64,000 nucleotides of DNA, from contig NZ_CP023018.1 in the NCBI RefSeq assembly GCF_022406875.1, positions 469,575 through 533,574 on the forward strand. Direction: 5' to 3'. A program made the position numbers and the translations under genes. This stretch comes from Ectothiorhodosinus mongolicus (lineage in GTDB: Bacteria > Pseudomonadota > Gammaproteobacteria > Ectothiorhodospirales > Ectothiorhodospiraceae). Numbering within the stretch: position 1 is the first letter of the stretch; each line of letters opens with the position of its first letter. A model generated the notes under the pieces. The model was not told the origin of the DNA and made no database searches. It saw only the letters and a list, made by a program, of their open reading frames with translations. Positions 9,795-19,054 of the stretch are shown here, piece after piece.

Positions 9795-12233
9795 TTAATG
9801 ATGAGGAATACGCCGAGAACTGGCACGCCGAGTGGTTTTGCTCGATACCGGCTTAGCAACTTCTTCGCTTTCAGTATGTTGCGGTTGTTCCTTGAGAGCA
9901 ATCGCCAGGACTTCATCGATCCAGCGCACGGGACGAATATCCAACTGACTTTTAATGTTTTTCGGAATATCCACCAAATCTTTTTCATTTTCTTGGGGAA
10001 TGATGACGGTCGTAATCCCGCCCCGATGCGCTGCCAAAAGCTTTTCCTTTAATCCACCGATCGGCAAAACCTCTCCACGCAGCGTGATCTCACCGGTCAT
10101 GGCAACATCAGAACGCACGGGAATCTCTGCTAAAGCCGAGACAATCGCGGTGCACATGCCGATGCCGGCACTTGGGCCATCCTTGGGTGTAGCGCCCTCA
10201 GGCACATGCACATGGATGTCTTTTTTCTCGTGGAAGTCCTCAGCAATACCCAGTGTACTGGCGCGACTGCGCACCACGGTGAGAGCCGCTTGAATGGATT
10301 CCTGCATAACATCACCCAGCTTACCGGTATGGGTAAATTTACCTTTGCCCGGAACCACAGCAGACTCAATGGTCAAAAGCTCACCACCCACTTCCGTCCA
10401 CGCTAGACCGGTGACCTGGCCAATCTGGTCACGCTCCTCAGCAATACCATAGCGAAACCGGCGCACTCCCAAATACTTATCAAGATTACGTGGCGTCACG
10501 GAGGTTTTGTGTTCTGTGCCTTTGAGCAAATGCCCCTTGACCACTTTGCGACAGATCTTAGAAATCTCGCGCTCTAAATTACGCACACCCGCCTCCCGGG
10601 TGTAATAACGCACCACATCCCGAATCGCGGCCTCGCTCATCGAGAGCTCATTGGCTTTCAGCCCATTGGCCTGAATCTGTTTGGGAATTAGATAGTTGAC
10701 AGCAATACTGGCTTTCTCATCCTCGGTGTAGCCGGGAATGCGAATAACTTCCATACGATCGAGCAACGGACCGGGAATGTTCATGCTATTGGCCGTCGCC
10801 ACGAACATCGTATCGGAAAGGTCATAGTCCACTTCGAGGTAATGATCGGCGAAGCTGCTGTTTTGCTCCGGATCCAAAACCTCGAGCAGTGCCGATGCGG
10901 GATCACCGCGAAAATCCATCGCCATCTTGTCAATTTCATCAAGCAAGAACAGAGGGTTACGCGTACCCACTCGCGACATATTTTGGATGATCTTGCCCGG
11001 CAAAGCGCCGATGTAGGTGCGCCGATGCCCCCGAATCTCAGCCTCATCACGCACACCACCTAGGGACATACGTGTGAATTTTCGGTTGGTAGCACGGGCA
11101 ATCGAACGCCCCAGGGAGGTTTTACCCACACCCGGCGGACCCACCAAGCACAGAATCGGACCTTTCAACTTACGCACTCGCTGTTGCACCGCAAGATATT
11201 CAAGGATGCGTTCTTTAACTTTCTCCAGACCATAATGGTCCTGATCAAGTACATCCTGCGCCTCGGCAATATCAATGCGCACTTTGCTGCGTTTTTTCCA
11301 GGGGACATTGGCCAACCATTCCACATAATTGCGCACCACCGTGGCTTCTGCGGACATGGGTGACATCATTTTCAGCTTGTTGAGCTCATTTTGAGCTTTC
11401 TGCAAAGCTTCCTTAGGCATGCCCGCGGTATCAATACGCCGCTGCAGCTCTTCTATTTCGTTGGGGACATCATCCATGTCTCCCAATTCTTTTTGGATGG
11501 CCTTCATCTGCTCATTGAGATAGTACTCGCGCTGACTTTTCTCCATTTGTTGCTTCACGCGGCCACGAATGCGCTTTTCGATTTGCAACAAATCAATCTC
11601 ACCCTCAATTAGGGACATGATGTGTTCCAAGCGCGCCTGAACGTCATCAATCTCAAGAATCTTTTGTTTTTCCTCAAGTTTGAGCGCCATATGAGCAGCG
11701 ATGGTATCGGCCAATCGAGCCGCATCGTCGATACCCGCCAGCGAGGTCAGAATCTCAGGAGGAATTTTCTTGTTGAGTTTGACGTACTGCTCAAACAGAC
11801 TCATGACGGAGCGACACAGAACTTCCATTTCCCGTTCATCACCGGCCGGTGGCTGAGGGCTCACCATCACCTGAGCCGAGAAATGCACATCCGCATCAGT
11901 CAATTCCACCACCCGGGCGCGCTCTACACCCTCCACCAATACCTTAATAGTGCCATCTGGCAACTTCAGCAACTGAAGGACAGTCGAGAGTGTACCGGTG
12001 CGATAAATCGCATCAATCGAAGGCTCATCCTCATCGGCGCTCTTTTGCGCCACCAAGAGAATTTGTTTGTTGCCGGTCATCGCCGCGTCCAGCGCCCGAA
12101 TCGATTTCTCGCGCCCTACGAATAACGGAATCACCATGTGTGGATAGACAACCACATCGCGCAGCGGCAGTACTGGGACGTGGCGCATCGGCTCTTGGGC
12201 GGCTGATGCGGGAAGCTGGGGCTTATCTGGCAT
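9795..12233 (-). CDS. lon: ATP-dependent protease La (Lon)
   Basis: Lon degrades misfolded and short-lived regulatory proteins in the cytoplasm. The 812-residue protein has the N-terminal substrate-binding domain (from [21 protein letters not shown]), an AAA+ module with Walker [10 protein letters not shown] and Walker [11 protein letters not shown], and a C-terminal protease domain. The catalytic serine is in GPSAGIGM and the lysine in [10 protein letters not shown]. The ATG at 12233 is preferred. An upstream in-frame TTG at 12293 lies inside the apparent -35 element of a heat-shock promoter and would add 20 residues atypical of Lon. The gene follows clpX and precedes hupB, the standard order. 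Confidence 0.95.
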   Translation of the reverse strand: MPDKPQLPASAAQEPMRHVPVLPLRDVVVYPHMVIPLFVGREKSIRALDAAMTGNKQILLVAQKSADEDEPSIDAIYRTGTLSTVLQLLKLPDGTIKVLVEGVERARVVELTDADVHFSAQVMVSPQPPAGDEREMEVLCRSVMSLFEQYVKLNKKIPPEILTSLAGIDDAARLADTIAAHMALKLEEKQKILEIDDVQARLEHIMSLIEGEIDLLQIEKRIRGRVKQQMEKSQREYYLNEQMKAIQKELGDMDDVPNEIEELQRRIDTAGMPKEALQKAQNELNKLKMMSPMSAEATVVRNYVEWLANVPWKKRSKVRIDIAEAQDVLDQDHYGLEKVKERILEYLAVQQRVRKLKGPILCLVGPPGVGKTSLGRSIARATNRKFTRMSLGGVRDEAEIRGHRRTYIGALPGKIIQNMSRVGTRNPLFLLDEIDKMAMDFRGDPASALLEVLDPEQNSSFADHYLEVDYDLSDTMFVATANSMNIPGPLLDRMEVIRIPGYTEDEKASIAVNYLIPKQIQANGLKANELSMSEAAIRDVVRYYTREAGVRNLEREISKICRKVVKGHLLKGTEHKTSVTPRNLDKYLGVRRFRYGIAEERDQIGQVTGLAWTEVGGELLTIESAVVPGKGKFTHTGKLGDVMQESIQAALTVVRSRASTLGIAEDFHEKKDIHVHVPEGATPKDGPSAGIGMCTAIVSALAEIPVRSDVAMTGEITLRGEVLPIGGLKEKLLAAHRGGITTVIIPQENEKDLVDIPKNIKSQLDIRPVRWIDEVLAIALKEQPQHTESEEVAKPVSSKTTRRASSRRIPHH

Positions 12234-12267
12234 GCTCGAACTCTCGATGGAAGGCTTACCCAAGTTT

Positions 12268-12294
12268 ATTGGGCGCGATTCGGAATAATTCAAG
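12268..12294 (-). promoter_or_regulatory. Heat-shock (sigma-32 type) promoter of lon
   Basis: The minus strand reads CTTGAA, a 15-nt spacer and CCCAATA, close to the RpoH consensus (CTTGAAA, then CCCCATNT). It sits 34-61 nt before the lon ATG, in the gap after clpX, as expected for a gene that is heat-induced in E. coli. Confidence 0.65.
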
Positions 12295-12325
12295 GCTGTG
12301 AGACCCAGCCCACTGAAGAACGGGA

Positions 12326-13600
12326 CTAATCCGACGCTGCTTTCTGGTAGTCAGAGTTCTCGTAGATCAGATAGGGCTTAGCATCACCCAGGATCACTGC
12401 CTCATCGATCACGACTTTCGAGACGTTTTCCATGGACGGGATCTCATACATACTATCCAGCAATACCTGCTCCAGGATCGTGCGCAGACCCCGAGCTCCG
12501 GTCTTACGCTCCATGGCTTTGCGGGCTACCGCACGCAGCGCATCCTCACGAAACTCTATTTCCACACCTTCCATGTCAAACAGTTTCCGATACTGTTTGG
12601 TCAGGGCATTGCGCGGCTCGGTAAGAATACGAATGAGTGCGTCTGCGTCCAATTCTTCGAGGGTAGCGATCAATGGCAAACGACCCACAAATTCAGGAAT
12701 CAGGCCAAACTTCACCAAATCTTCGGGCTCGACAATAAACAACAAGTTAGGATCGATTTTTGAGTCGTCTTTAGCCTTCACTTCAGCTGAGAAGCCAATC
12801 CCACCCTTCTCCGTTCGGTCTCGAATGACACGCTCAAGTCCGGCAAAAGCGCCGCCCACAATAAACAAAATGTTGCGTGTATCGACTTGTAGGAACTCTT
12901 GCTGAGGGTGTTTGCGTCCCCCTTGTGGCGGTACCGAGGCAACCGTGCCCTCGATGAGCTTCAACAAGGCCTGCTGCACACCCTCCCCAGAGACATCTCG
13001 AGTGATTGAGGGATTGTCGGATTTGCGCGAGATCTTATCGATCTCATCAATGTAGACGATGCCCGTTTGCGCCTTCTCCACATCGTAATCGCATTTTTGT
13101 AACAGCTTTTGAATGATGTTTTCGACATCCTCACCGACATAGCCGGCTTCGGTTAGCGTCGTCGCATCGGCAATGGTGAACGGGACATTGAGTAGCCGCG
13201 CCAGAGTCTCTGCGAGTAACGTTTTTCCTGAACCGGTAGGACCGATCAGCAAGATATTACTCTTGGCCAACTCCACATCGTCTTTACCGGTGCGGGCTTC
13301 GAGGCGCTTATAGTGGTTGTACACGGCGACGGAGAGCACTTTTTTAGCGCGTTCCTGACCAATCACATACTCATCGAGAATCTGATTAATCTCCCGCGGG
13401 CTAGGCAGCTTCTTACCATCAGTGGCGGCCTGTTCCTGCATCTCTTCGCGAATAATGTCATTACATAGCTCGACACATTCGTCACAGATGAACACCGAGG
13501 GCCCAGCGATGAGCTTACGCACCTCGTGCTGACTCTTGCCGCAGAAGGAACAATAGAGCAGCTTACCGCTCTCGGGATCCTTATCCTGTTCGTCGCTCAT
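12326..13600 (-). CDS. clpX: ATP-dependent Clp protease ATP-binding subunit ClpX
   Basis: ClpX is the AAA+ unfoldase that recognises tagged substrates (for example via SspB and ssrA) and feeds them into ClpP. The 424-residue protein has the N-terminal C4 zinc-binding domain (CSFCGKS, then ICDECVELC). Next come Walker [13 protein letters not shown], Walker [11 protein letters not shown], the pore/GAF region and the ISREVSGEG-like segment [19 protein letters not shown]. The length equals that of E. coli ClpX. It lies 102 nt downstream of clpP on the same strand; that gap holds no clear terminator or consensus promoter. Confidence 0.97.
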   Translation of the reverse strand: MSDEQDKDPESGKLLYCSFCGKSQHEVRKLIAGPSVFICDECVELCNDIIREEMQEQAATDGKKLPSPREINQILDEYVIGQERAKKVLSVAVYNHYKRLEARTGKDDVELAKSNILLIGPTGSGKTLLAETLARLLNVPFTIADATTLTEAGYVGEDVENIIQKLLQKCDYDVEKAQTGIVYIDEIDKISRKSDNPSITRDVSGEGVQQALLKLIEGTVASVPPQGGRKHPQQEFLQVDTRNILFIVGGAFAGLERVIRDRTEKGGIGFSAEVKAKDDSKIDPNLLFIVEPEDLVKFGLIPEFVGRLPLIATLEELDADALIRILTEPRNALTKQYRKLFDMEGVEIEFREDALRAVARKAMERKTGARGLRTILEQVLLDSMYEIPSMENVSKVVIDEAVILGDAKPYLIYENSDYQKAASD

Positions 13601-13702
13601 TAACGCTTCTCAATAAAGTGCCTAAACCACACCTTGCCGCTTTTCCGAATAAGATGCAAGCACTCAGGCTTAATCACGCAAAGACCTGAAAAATAAGAAG
13701 GT

Positions 13703-14344
13703 TTATTTCTTTGCCAGGGCGGTACGACTCTCTAATACCTGGTCAATGAGGCCATACTCACGCGCCTCTTGGGCACCCAAAAAACGATCGCGATCGGTAT
13801 CTTCGGCGATGCGCTCAATGGGCTGACCTGTATGGTGCGATAAAATACCGTTGAGCTGGTCGCGAATTTTGAGGATTTCGCGGGCATGAATATCGATATC
13901 CGTGGCCTGGCCTTGGAAGCCGCCCAGAGGCTGATGAATCATGACGCGTGAGTGCGGCAGACAGTAACGCTTGCCCTTGGCCCCACCAGCCAAAAGTACA
14001 GCGCCCATGCTGGCCGCCTGACCAATACATAGGGTGCTGACATCCGGTTTGATGAACTGCATGGTGTCATATATCGCCATGCCCGCCGTCACCACACCGC
14101 CAGGTGAGTTAATGTAGAGGCTGATGTCTTTGTCGGGATTCTCGGACTCAAGAAACAACAACTGCGCCACAATCACATTGGCCATGTAATCCTCAACTGG
14201 ACCCACAGCAAAAATGACACGCTCTTTGAGCAGACGCGAATAGATGTCATAGGCTCGTTCGCCACGTGAGGTTTGCTCAACCACCATGGGAACGAGGTTA
14301 AGTGCCTGGGCATCCAATGCACCCTTGCTGTCCATCACATTCAT
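13703..14344 (-). CDS. clpP: ATP-dependent Clp protease proteolytic subunit ClpP
   Basis: ClpP is the tetradecameric serine peptidase of the Clp complex. The 213-residue sequence shows the catalytic triad in its family contexts: serine in [10 protein letters not shown], histidine in [11 protein letters not shown] and aspartate in EDTDRDRF. The start codon shares one base with the tig stop (TAATG), so translation is probably coupled to trigger factor. The N-terminal extension before [18 protein letters not shown] is short and resembles the autoprocessed propeptide of E. coli ClpP. Confidence 0.97.
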   Translation of the reverse strand: MNVMDSKGALDAQALNLVPMVVEQTSRGERAYDIYSRLLKERVIFAVGPVEDYMANVIVAQLLFLESENPDKDISLYINSPGGVVTAGMAIYDTMQFIKPDVSTLCIGQAASMGAVLLAGGAKGKRYCLPHSRVMIHQPLGGFQGQATDIDIHAREILKIRDQLNGILSHHTGQPIERIAEDTDRDRFLGAQEAREYGLIDQVLESRTALAKK

Positions 14345-15651
14345 TAGGCTTGCTCCTGCTCAGAGGGGTTCATCAGGGCTTCAAAACTCATGGTTTCTTC
14401 AGTAAGTTTGCACTGATCCACCACCCAGTCTACCACCTGCTGCTCTAAAACGACGGATTCAAGCCCGCTCATGGCTTCTTGATTGCCTCGGTAGTAAGCA
14501 ATGACTTGCTCCGGGTGCTCATAGCCGGCCGCCATAGCCTGCAGCTCGGCATCAATACGCTTGGTGTCCGGCTTGATCTTGGCACTGCGAATGATCTCAC
14601 GAATCACCAAACCTAGAACCACACGCCGCTGCGCTTCTTTCTCAAAATGTTCACCCGGCAGCTGAGCACTGCCCTGCCCGCCCCCAAAACGCGCTTCCAC
14701 CTGCTCACGCAGGCGATTGATTTCCTCTTTGACGACGCTTTGAGGCACGTCTAAGGAATGCGTATCGTACAGCGCATCCATCACCTGATCTTTGACCCGC
14801 GTTTTGATGGTCTGCCCAAGCTCGCGTTCCATATTGGCTTTGACTTCCTCACGCAATTTTTTCACGCCGCCTTTTTCAACACCAAAAGCCTTGGCAAAGG
14901 CAGCATTCACCTCGGGCAGACTGGGCTCTTGTACTTTTTTTACCGTAATATCGAACTCCGCAGCTTTGCCAGCTAAGTGCTTCGCGGGATATTCCTCTGG
15001 GAAGTCCACCTTGATGGTTTTCTCAGCGCCCGCCGCCAGACCCTTGAGCTGCTCCTCAAAGCCAGGAATCATGCGACCCGCACCTAATTCAATCGCAGCA
15101 TCTTCGGCGCTACCGCCTTCAAATACTTCGCCATCCACGCGACCCACGAAATCGACGACAATTTGATCGCCATCAGCGGCCTTGCGCTCAACGTCGGCCC
15201 ACTCACGGCGCTGTTTGCGCAGTGACTCAATCACCTTATCAACGTCTTCGGCAGCAATGCTGACTTTGGGTTTCTTGACCTTGATATCGCCCATCTTGCC
15301 CAACTTGACTTCCGGGAAGACTTCAAAGGTGGCTACATACTCCAAAGGCTGACCGGACTCCACGCTCTTGGTGTCAATTTCTGGCGCGCCAGCAGGGACG
15401 ATTTTTTCTTTGATCAACGCTTCCTGATAGGAAGATTGCAACACATCACCCAAGACCTCTTGATAGACGCCTTCACCGTAGCGCTTCTCAACAACCTTGA
15501 AGGGCACTTTGCCCGGGCGAAAGCCATCAATGCGCACACGCTTAACCAATGAGCGCAGTCGTTTGTCCACTTCAGTCTGGATGCGCTCGGCAGGAACCTG
15601 CACGGTCATTTTGCGCTGCAGGTTGCCAACAGATTCAACAGATACTTGCAT
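14344..15651 (-). CDS. tig: Trigger factor, ribosome-associated chaperone
   Basis: Trigger factor binds the ribosome at the peptide exit and shields nascent chains. The 435-residue protein contains the ribosome-binding N domain (from [15 protein letters not shown], with the signature GFRPGKVP near residue 44), a central FKBP-type prolyl isomerase domain ([20 protein letters not shown]) and a long helical C domain. The length matches E. coli Tig (432). It lies about 30 nt after tRNA-Leu and directly before clpP, so it may be transcribed from the tRNA-Leu promoter. Confidence 0.96.
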   Translation of the reverse strand: MQVSVESVGNLQRKMTVQVPAERIQTEVDKRLRSLVKRVRIDGFRPGKVPFKVVEKRYGEGVYQEVLGDVLQSSYQEALIKEKIVPAGAPEIDTKSVESGQPLEYVATFEVFPEVKLGKMGDIKVKKPKVSIAAEDVDKVIESLRKQRREWADVERKAADGDQIVVDFVGRVDGEVFEGGSAEDAAIELGAGRMIPGFEEQLKGLAAGAEKTIKVDFPEEYPAKHLAGKAAEFDITVKKVQEPSLPEVNAAFAKAFGVEKGGVKKLREEVKANMERELGQTIKTRVKDQVMDALYDTHSLDVPQSVVKEEINRLREQVEARFGGGQGSAQLPGEHFEKEAQRRVVLGLVIREIIRSAKIKPDTKRIDAELQAMAAGYEHPEQVIAYYRGNQEAMSGLESVVLEQQVVDWVVDQCKLTEETMSFEALMNPSEQEQA

Positions 15652-15682
15652 GAATGAAAAACCCTTTGCTCATAAAATAGTT

Positions 15683-15767
15683 TGGTGCGAAAGGAGAGAC
15701 TCGAACTCTCACGGGTTGCCCCACTGGGATCTAAACCCAGCGCGTCTACCAATTCCGCCACTTCCGC
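15683..15767 (-). tRNA. tRNA-Leu (TAG)
   Basis: An 85-nt class II tRNA with a long variable arm on the minus strand. The acceptor stem starts GCGGAAG, the anticodon loop holds TAG, the T-loop is TTCGAGT, and CCA is encoded. It is directly upstream of tig. Confidence 0.97.
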
Positions 15768-15798
15768 CGGGTCGTGCATGCTGCTACCCGAGTCGCGC

Positions 15799-15804
15799 AG
15801 TATA
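15799..15804 (-). promoter_or_regulatory. Possible -10 element for tRNA-Leu/tig
   Basis: TATACT on the minus strand is followed by a GC-rich discriminator (GCGCGA), as in stringently controlled stable-RNA promoters, 31 nt before the tRNA-Leu 5' end. No good -35 is seen; that position falls in the preceding terminator hairpin. Confidence 0.35.
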
Positions 15805-15810
15805 CAGGCA

Positions 15811-15836
15811 CAAAAAAGCCCGCGAAAGCGGGCTCT
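15811..15836 (-). terminator. Rho-independent terminator after tRNA-Val(GAC)
   Basis: On the minus strand a 7-bp GC-rich stem (AGCCCGC pairing with GCGGGCT, TTTC loop) is followed by six T. It lies directly downstream of the tRNA-Val CCA end and separates that tRNA from the tRNA-Leu/tig unit. Confidence 0.8.
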
Positions 15837-15844
15837 GATGATTT

Positions 15845-15921
15845 TGGTAGGCGCGATTGGACTCGAACCAACGACCCCCACCATGTCAAGGTGGTGCTCT
15901 AACCAGCTGAGCTACGCGCCT
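15845..15921 (-). tRNA. tRNA-Val (GAC)
   Basis: A 77-nt cloverleaf on the minus strand. The acceptor stem starts AGGCGCG, the anticodon loop TTGACAT gives GAC, the T-loop is TTCGAGT, and CCA is encoded. The anticodon arm closely resembles E. coli valV/valW. It has its own promoter and terminator. Confidence 0.97.
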
Positions 15922-15938
15922 AAGATACCGAAGAGCGA

Positions 15939-15966
15939 ATTGTACGCGCTTAGGCCTCCGTGTCAA
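15939..15966 (-). promoter_or_regulatory. tRNA-Val(GAC) promoter
   Basis: The minus strand reads TTGACA, a 16-nt spacer and TACAAT, 18 nt before the mature tRNA 5' end. The TGA inside the -35 hexamer is the stop codon of the upstream DUF2237 gene, so the two signals share bases. Confidence 0.7.
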
Positions 15967-16340
15967 TCCAGGTCAACCGCATGGGTCTTCAACACGTCCA
16001 GAGGCACGATCTCCAGGGCTTTTTGATGGGTAGAGCCTAACTGTACTTTCGGCGCTACCCCTTCGTCATGGGCCTGGAGAAAACGCATGGCACACAAACA
16101 CCACCAGTCACCGGGCTTTAAACCGGGAAACCCAAATTCCGGCCGGGGCGTAGAAAGATCATTGCCGACATACAAAGAAAACGCCAAAAACTCTTCCGTC
16201 ATCTGTGAACACACAGTATGACTGCCGGCATCTTCGGCACAGGTATCGCAAGCACCATTACGCAAAAAACCAGTGAGAGGATCCAGAGAACAGGGTTTGA
16301 GTTCCGTGCCAAGAACATTTACCGAGGCATCAATCTTCAC
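15963..16340 (-). CDS. DUF2237 family protein of unknown function
   Basis: A 125-residue soluble protein matching the conserved DUF2237 pattern. Visible features include NVLGTELKPCS near the start, a cysteine-rich stretch (GACDTCAEDAGSHTVC), the segment GNDLSTPRPEF and FPGLKPGDWWCLCAMRF. The many conserved cysteines and histidines suggest metal or redox chemistry, but no function is established. The GTG start is chosen because GGAGG lies about 6 nt upstream; the next in-frame ATG would remove the conserved beginning. It sits between tRNA-Lys and tRNA-Val, and its stop codon overlaps the tRNA-Val promoter. Confidence 0.85.
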   Translation of the reverse strand: MKIDASVNVLGTELKPCSLDPLTGFLRNGACDTCAEDAGSHTVCSQMTEEFLAFSLYVGNDLSTPRPEFGFPGLKPGDWWCLCAMRFLQAHDEGVAPKVQLGSTHQKALEIVPLDVLKTHAVDLD

Positions 16341-16365
16341 ACAAGCATCCTCCGTCAGTGGCGAA

Positions 16366-16441
16366 TGGTGGGCCGTGTAGGAATCGAACCTACAACCAAT
16401 GGATTAAGAGTCCACTGCTCTACCAATTGAGCTAACGGCCC
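16366..16441 (-). tRNA. tRNA-Lys (CTT)
   Basis: A 76-nt cloverleaf on the minus strand. The acceptor stem starts GGGCCGT, the anticodon loop CTCTTAA gives CTT, the T-loop is TTCGATT, and CCA is encoded. It is the last tRNA of the Pro-Arg-His-Lys array. Confidence 0.96.
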
Positions 16442-16465
16442 AAACTCATCAGATTTTCCAACAAA

Positions 16466-16542
16466 TGGGGTGGCCGACGGGACTCGAACCCGCGACAACC
16501 GGAATCACAATCCGGGACTCTACCATCTGAGCTACGGCCACC
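16466..16542 (-). tRNA. tRNA-His (GTG)
   Basis: A 77-nt cloverleaf on the minus strand. It includes the extra 5' G (position -1) opposite C73, the identity element for histidyl-tRNA synthetase. The anticodon loop TTGTGAT gives GTG, and CCA is encoded. Confidence 0.97.
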
Positions 16543-16563
16543 ACTGACACAACAACCACTTAA

Positions 16564-16640
16564 TGGCGCGCCCGGCAGGACTCGAACCTGCAACCCTCGG
16601 CTTAGAAGGCCGATGCTCTATCCAGTTGAGCTACGGGCGC
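16564..16640 (-). tRNA. tRNA-Arg (TCT)
   Basis: A 77-nt cloverleaf on the minus strand. The acceptor stem starts GCGCCCG, the anticodon loop CTTCTAA gives TCT, the T-loop is TTCGAGT, and CCA is encoded. Confidence 0.96.
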
Positions 16641-16652
16641 AGCAGTTCAAGC

Positions 16653-16729
16653 TGGTCGGGGTAGAGGGATTCGAACCCCCGACATCCTGCTCCCAAAGCA
16701 GGCGCGCTACCAGACTGCGCTATACCCCG
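16653..16729 (-). tRNA. tRNA-Pro (TGG)
   Basis: A 77-nt cloverleaf on the minus strand. The acceptor stem starts CGGGGTA, the anticodon loop TTTGGGA gives TGG, the T-loop is TTCGAAT, and CCA is encoded. It is the first tRNA of the Pro-Arg-His-Lys array. Confidence 0.97.
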
Positions 16730-16746
16730 CAACGCACAGGCCGGCA

Positions 16747-16775
16747 AGTGTATCTGTACCGGCCTTTGCCGTCAA
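16747..16775 (-). promoter_or_regulatory. Promoter of the tRNA Pro-Arg-His-Lys array
   Basis: The minus strand reads TTGACG, a 17-nt spacer and TACACT, 17 nt before the tRNA-Pro 5' end. The TGA of the -35 hexamer is the pssA stop codon. An inverted repeat (AGGCCGG with CCGGCCT) lies across the spacer and -10 region; it lacks a T-run, so I do not call it a terminator. Confidence 0.65.
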
Positions 16776-17499
16776 CGCAGCTGACGCTTGCGGTACCAAC
16801 GCACAGCCGCCCAAGCTGGGCCCGACAAAGCATAAAGCAAAAAGCCCGCCCACAAGATTTTGGGCGGATCTAGGGCCATCACCATCAACAATGCCACCAG
16901 CGCCACCATGACAAAAAATGGCACGCGATGCTTAAAATCCATGTCTTTGAAGCTGAAGTAGGTGAAATGGCTGACCATTGCCGCCCCGGCAAGCACGGTA
17001 ATGACGAGAGCCAGATAAACTAGGTTTTCCGCAGGCAGCCCCAGATCCTGGAACACCCAAACCATCCCCACCATCAGCGCCGCAGATGATGGACTGGGCA
17101 GTCCTTGAAAAAAGCGCTTATCGCTCACGCCCACCTTGGTATTAAACCGCGCCAGCCGCAGTGCGGCTGCAGCGGTATAGAAAAACGCCGCGACCCAACC
17201 CACCTGGCCGGTATCCGTCAGCGCCCAAAGGTAAACCACCATAGCGGGCGCCACCCCGAAGGAGACCATATCGGCCATGGAGTCGTATTCGGCGCCAAAA
17301 GCAGTTTGGGTGTTGGTAAGACGTGCCAGTCGACCATCAATGCCATCAAGCACCATGGCCACAAAAACAGCCACCGCAGCGGCGGTAAACTGTTCATTTA
17401 CCGCCGCCATGATGGCGTAAAACCCCGCTAACAACGCCGCCGTGGTAAACAAATTAGGCAGTAGATAAATGCCCCGGCGGGTGTTAGGCGAATGGTCCA

Positions 17500-17500
<1 letters not shown>
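16772..17500 (-). CDS. pssA: CDP-diacylglycerol--serine O-phosphatidyltransferase
   Basis: An integral membrane enzyme making phosphatidylserine, the precursor of phosphatidylethanolamine. The 242-residue protein carries the CDP-alcohol phosphotransferase motif around DGIDGRLARL with the following G...EYDSMAD, supplying the three catalytic aspartates. Most of the rest is hydrophobic helices. This is the membrane (subclass II, Bacillus-like) type, not the soluble E. coli enzyme. The ATG overlaps the ilvC stop (TGATG), a coupling also seen in other gammaproteobacteria. Confidence 0.9.
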
Positions 17501-18519
<1,019 letters not shown>

Positions 18520-18554
18520 TCACTCCCCGAGTTTGTCGGTTTTCTAATAAAAAA

Positions 18555-19049
18555 TTAAAGCTTTAGAGCCACATCGCCGCGGGCGATACCCATCACCCCG
18601 GAGCGCACCACTTCTACCACTTCATAACCACTCATGGTGTCCACAAAGGCATCCAATTTTGGGCTGTCACCCGTCATTTCCACCACGTAGACATCACCAC
18701 TGACATCAATAATTTTGCCGCGGAAAATATCTACTAGCCGCATCACGTCGGCTCGCTGCTCGCCGCTGGGCACTTGCACCTTGAGCATCATAATCTCTCG
18801 CTCAATGTGTCGATACTCTGTCAGATCAAGCAGTTTGACCACATCAATGAGCTTGTTGAGCTGTTTCGTAATTTGCTCAACAACCTGGTCTGAACCCGAA
18901 GTGACTAAGGTCAGACGTGACAAAGTGGGATCATCGGTCGGCGCCACGGTCAGCGATTCAATATTATAGCCCCGAGCCGAGAACAGGCCGGCTACCCGAG
19001 ATAGGGCGCCGGATTCGTTTTCCATCAAGATTGAGATGATATGTCGCAT
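18555..19049 (-). CDS. ilvH: Acetolactate synthase small (regulatory) subunit
   Basis: IlvH binds the catalytic subunit and confers valine feedback inhibition. The 164-residue sequence starts with an ACT domain (RHIISILMENESGALSRVAG) and has the family segment YNIESLTVAPTDD and a C-terminal domain ending VVRSGVMGIARG. The length matches E. coli IlvH (163). It lies 5 nt after ilvI. Confidence 0.96.
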   Translation of the reverse strand: MRHIISILMENESGALSRVAGLFSARGYNIESLTVAPTDDPTLSRLTLVTSGSDQVVEQITKQLNKLIDVVKLLDLTEYRHIEREIMMLKVQVPSGEQRADVMRLVDIFRGKIIDVSGDVYVVEMTGDSPKLDAFVDTMSGYEVVEVVRSGVMGIARGDVALKL

Positions 19050-19054
19050 AGGAA

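Noticed and set aside
9141-10052. Plus-strand ORF of about 300 codons across the tRNA-Asp/tRNA-Val/hupB region
   Set aside because: It reads through two clear tRNA genes and the antisense of hupB and the lon end. It is a chance open frame.
12234-12293. Extended N terminus of Lon from a TTG codon
   Set aside because: The TTG lies in the -35 box of the apparent heat-shock promoter, no ribosome-binding site precedes it, and the extra 20 residues are not typical of Lon.
16737-16766. Terminator for the ilv-pssA operon from the GGCCGG/CCGGCC inverted repeat
   Set aside because: There is no T-run on the minus strand, and the repeat lies across a good promoter (TTGACG-17-TACACT) for the tRNA array, which explains the sequence better.
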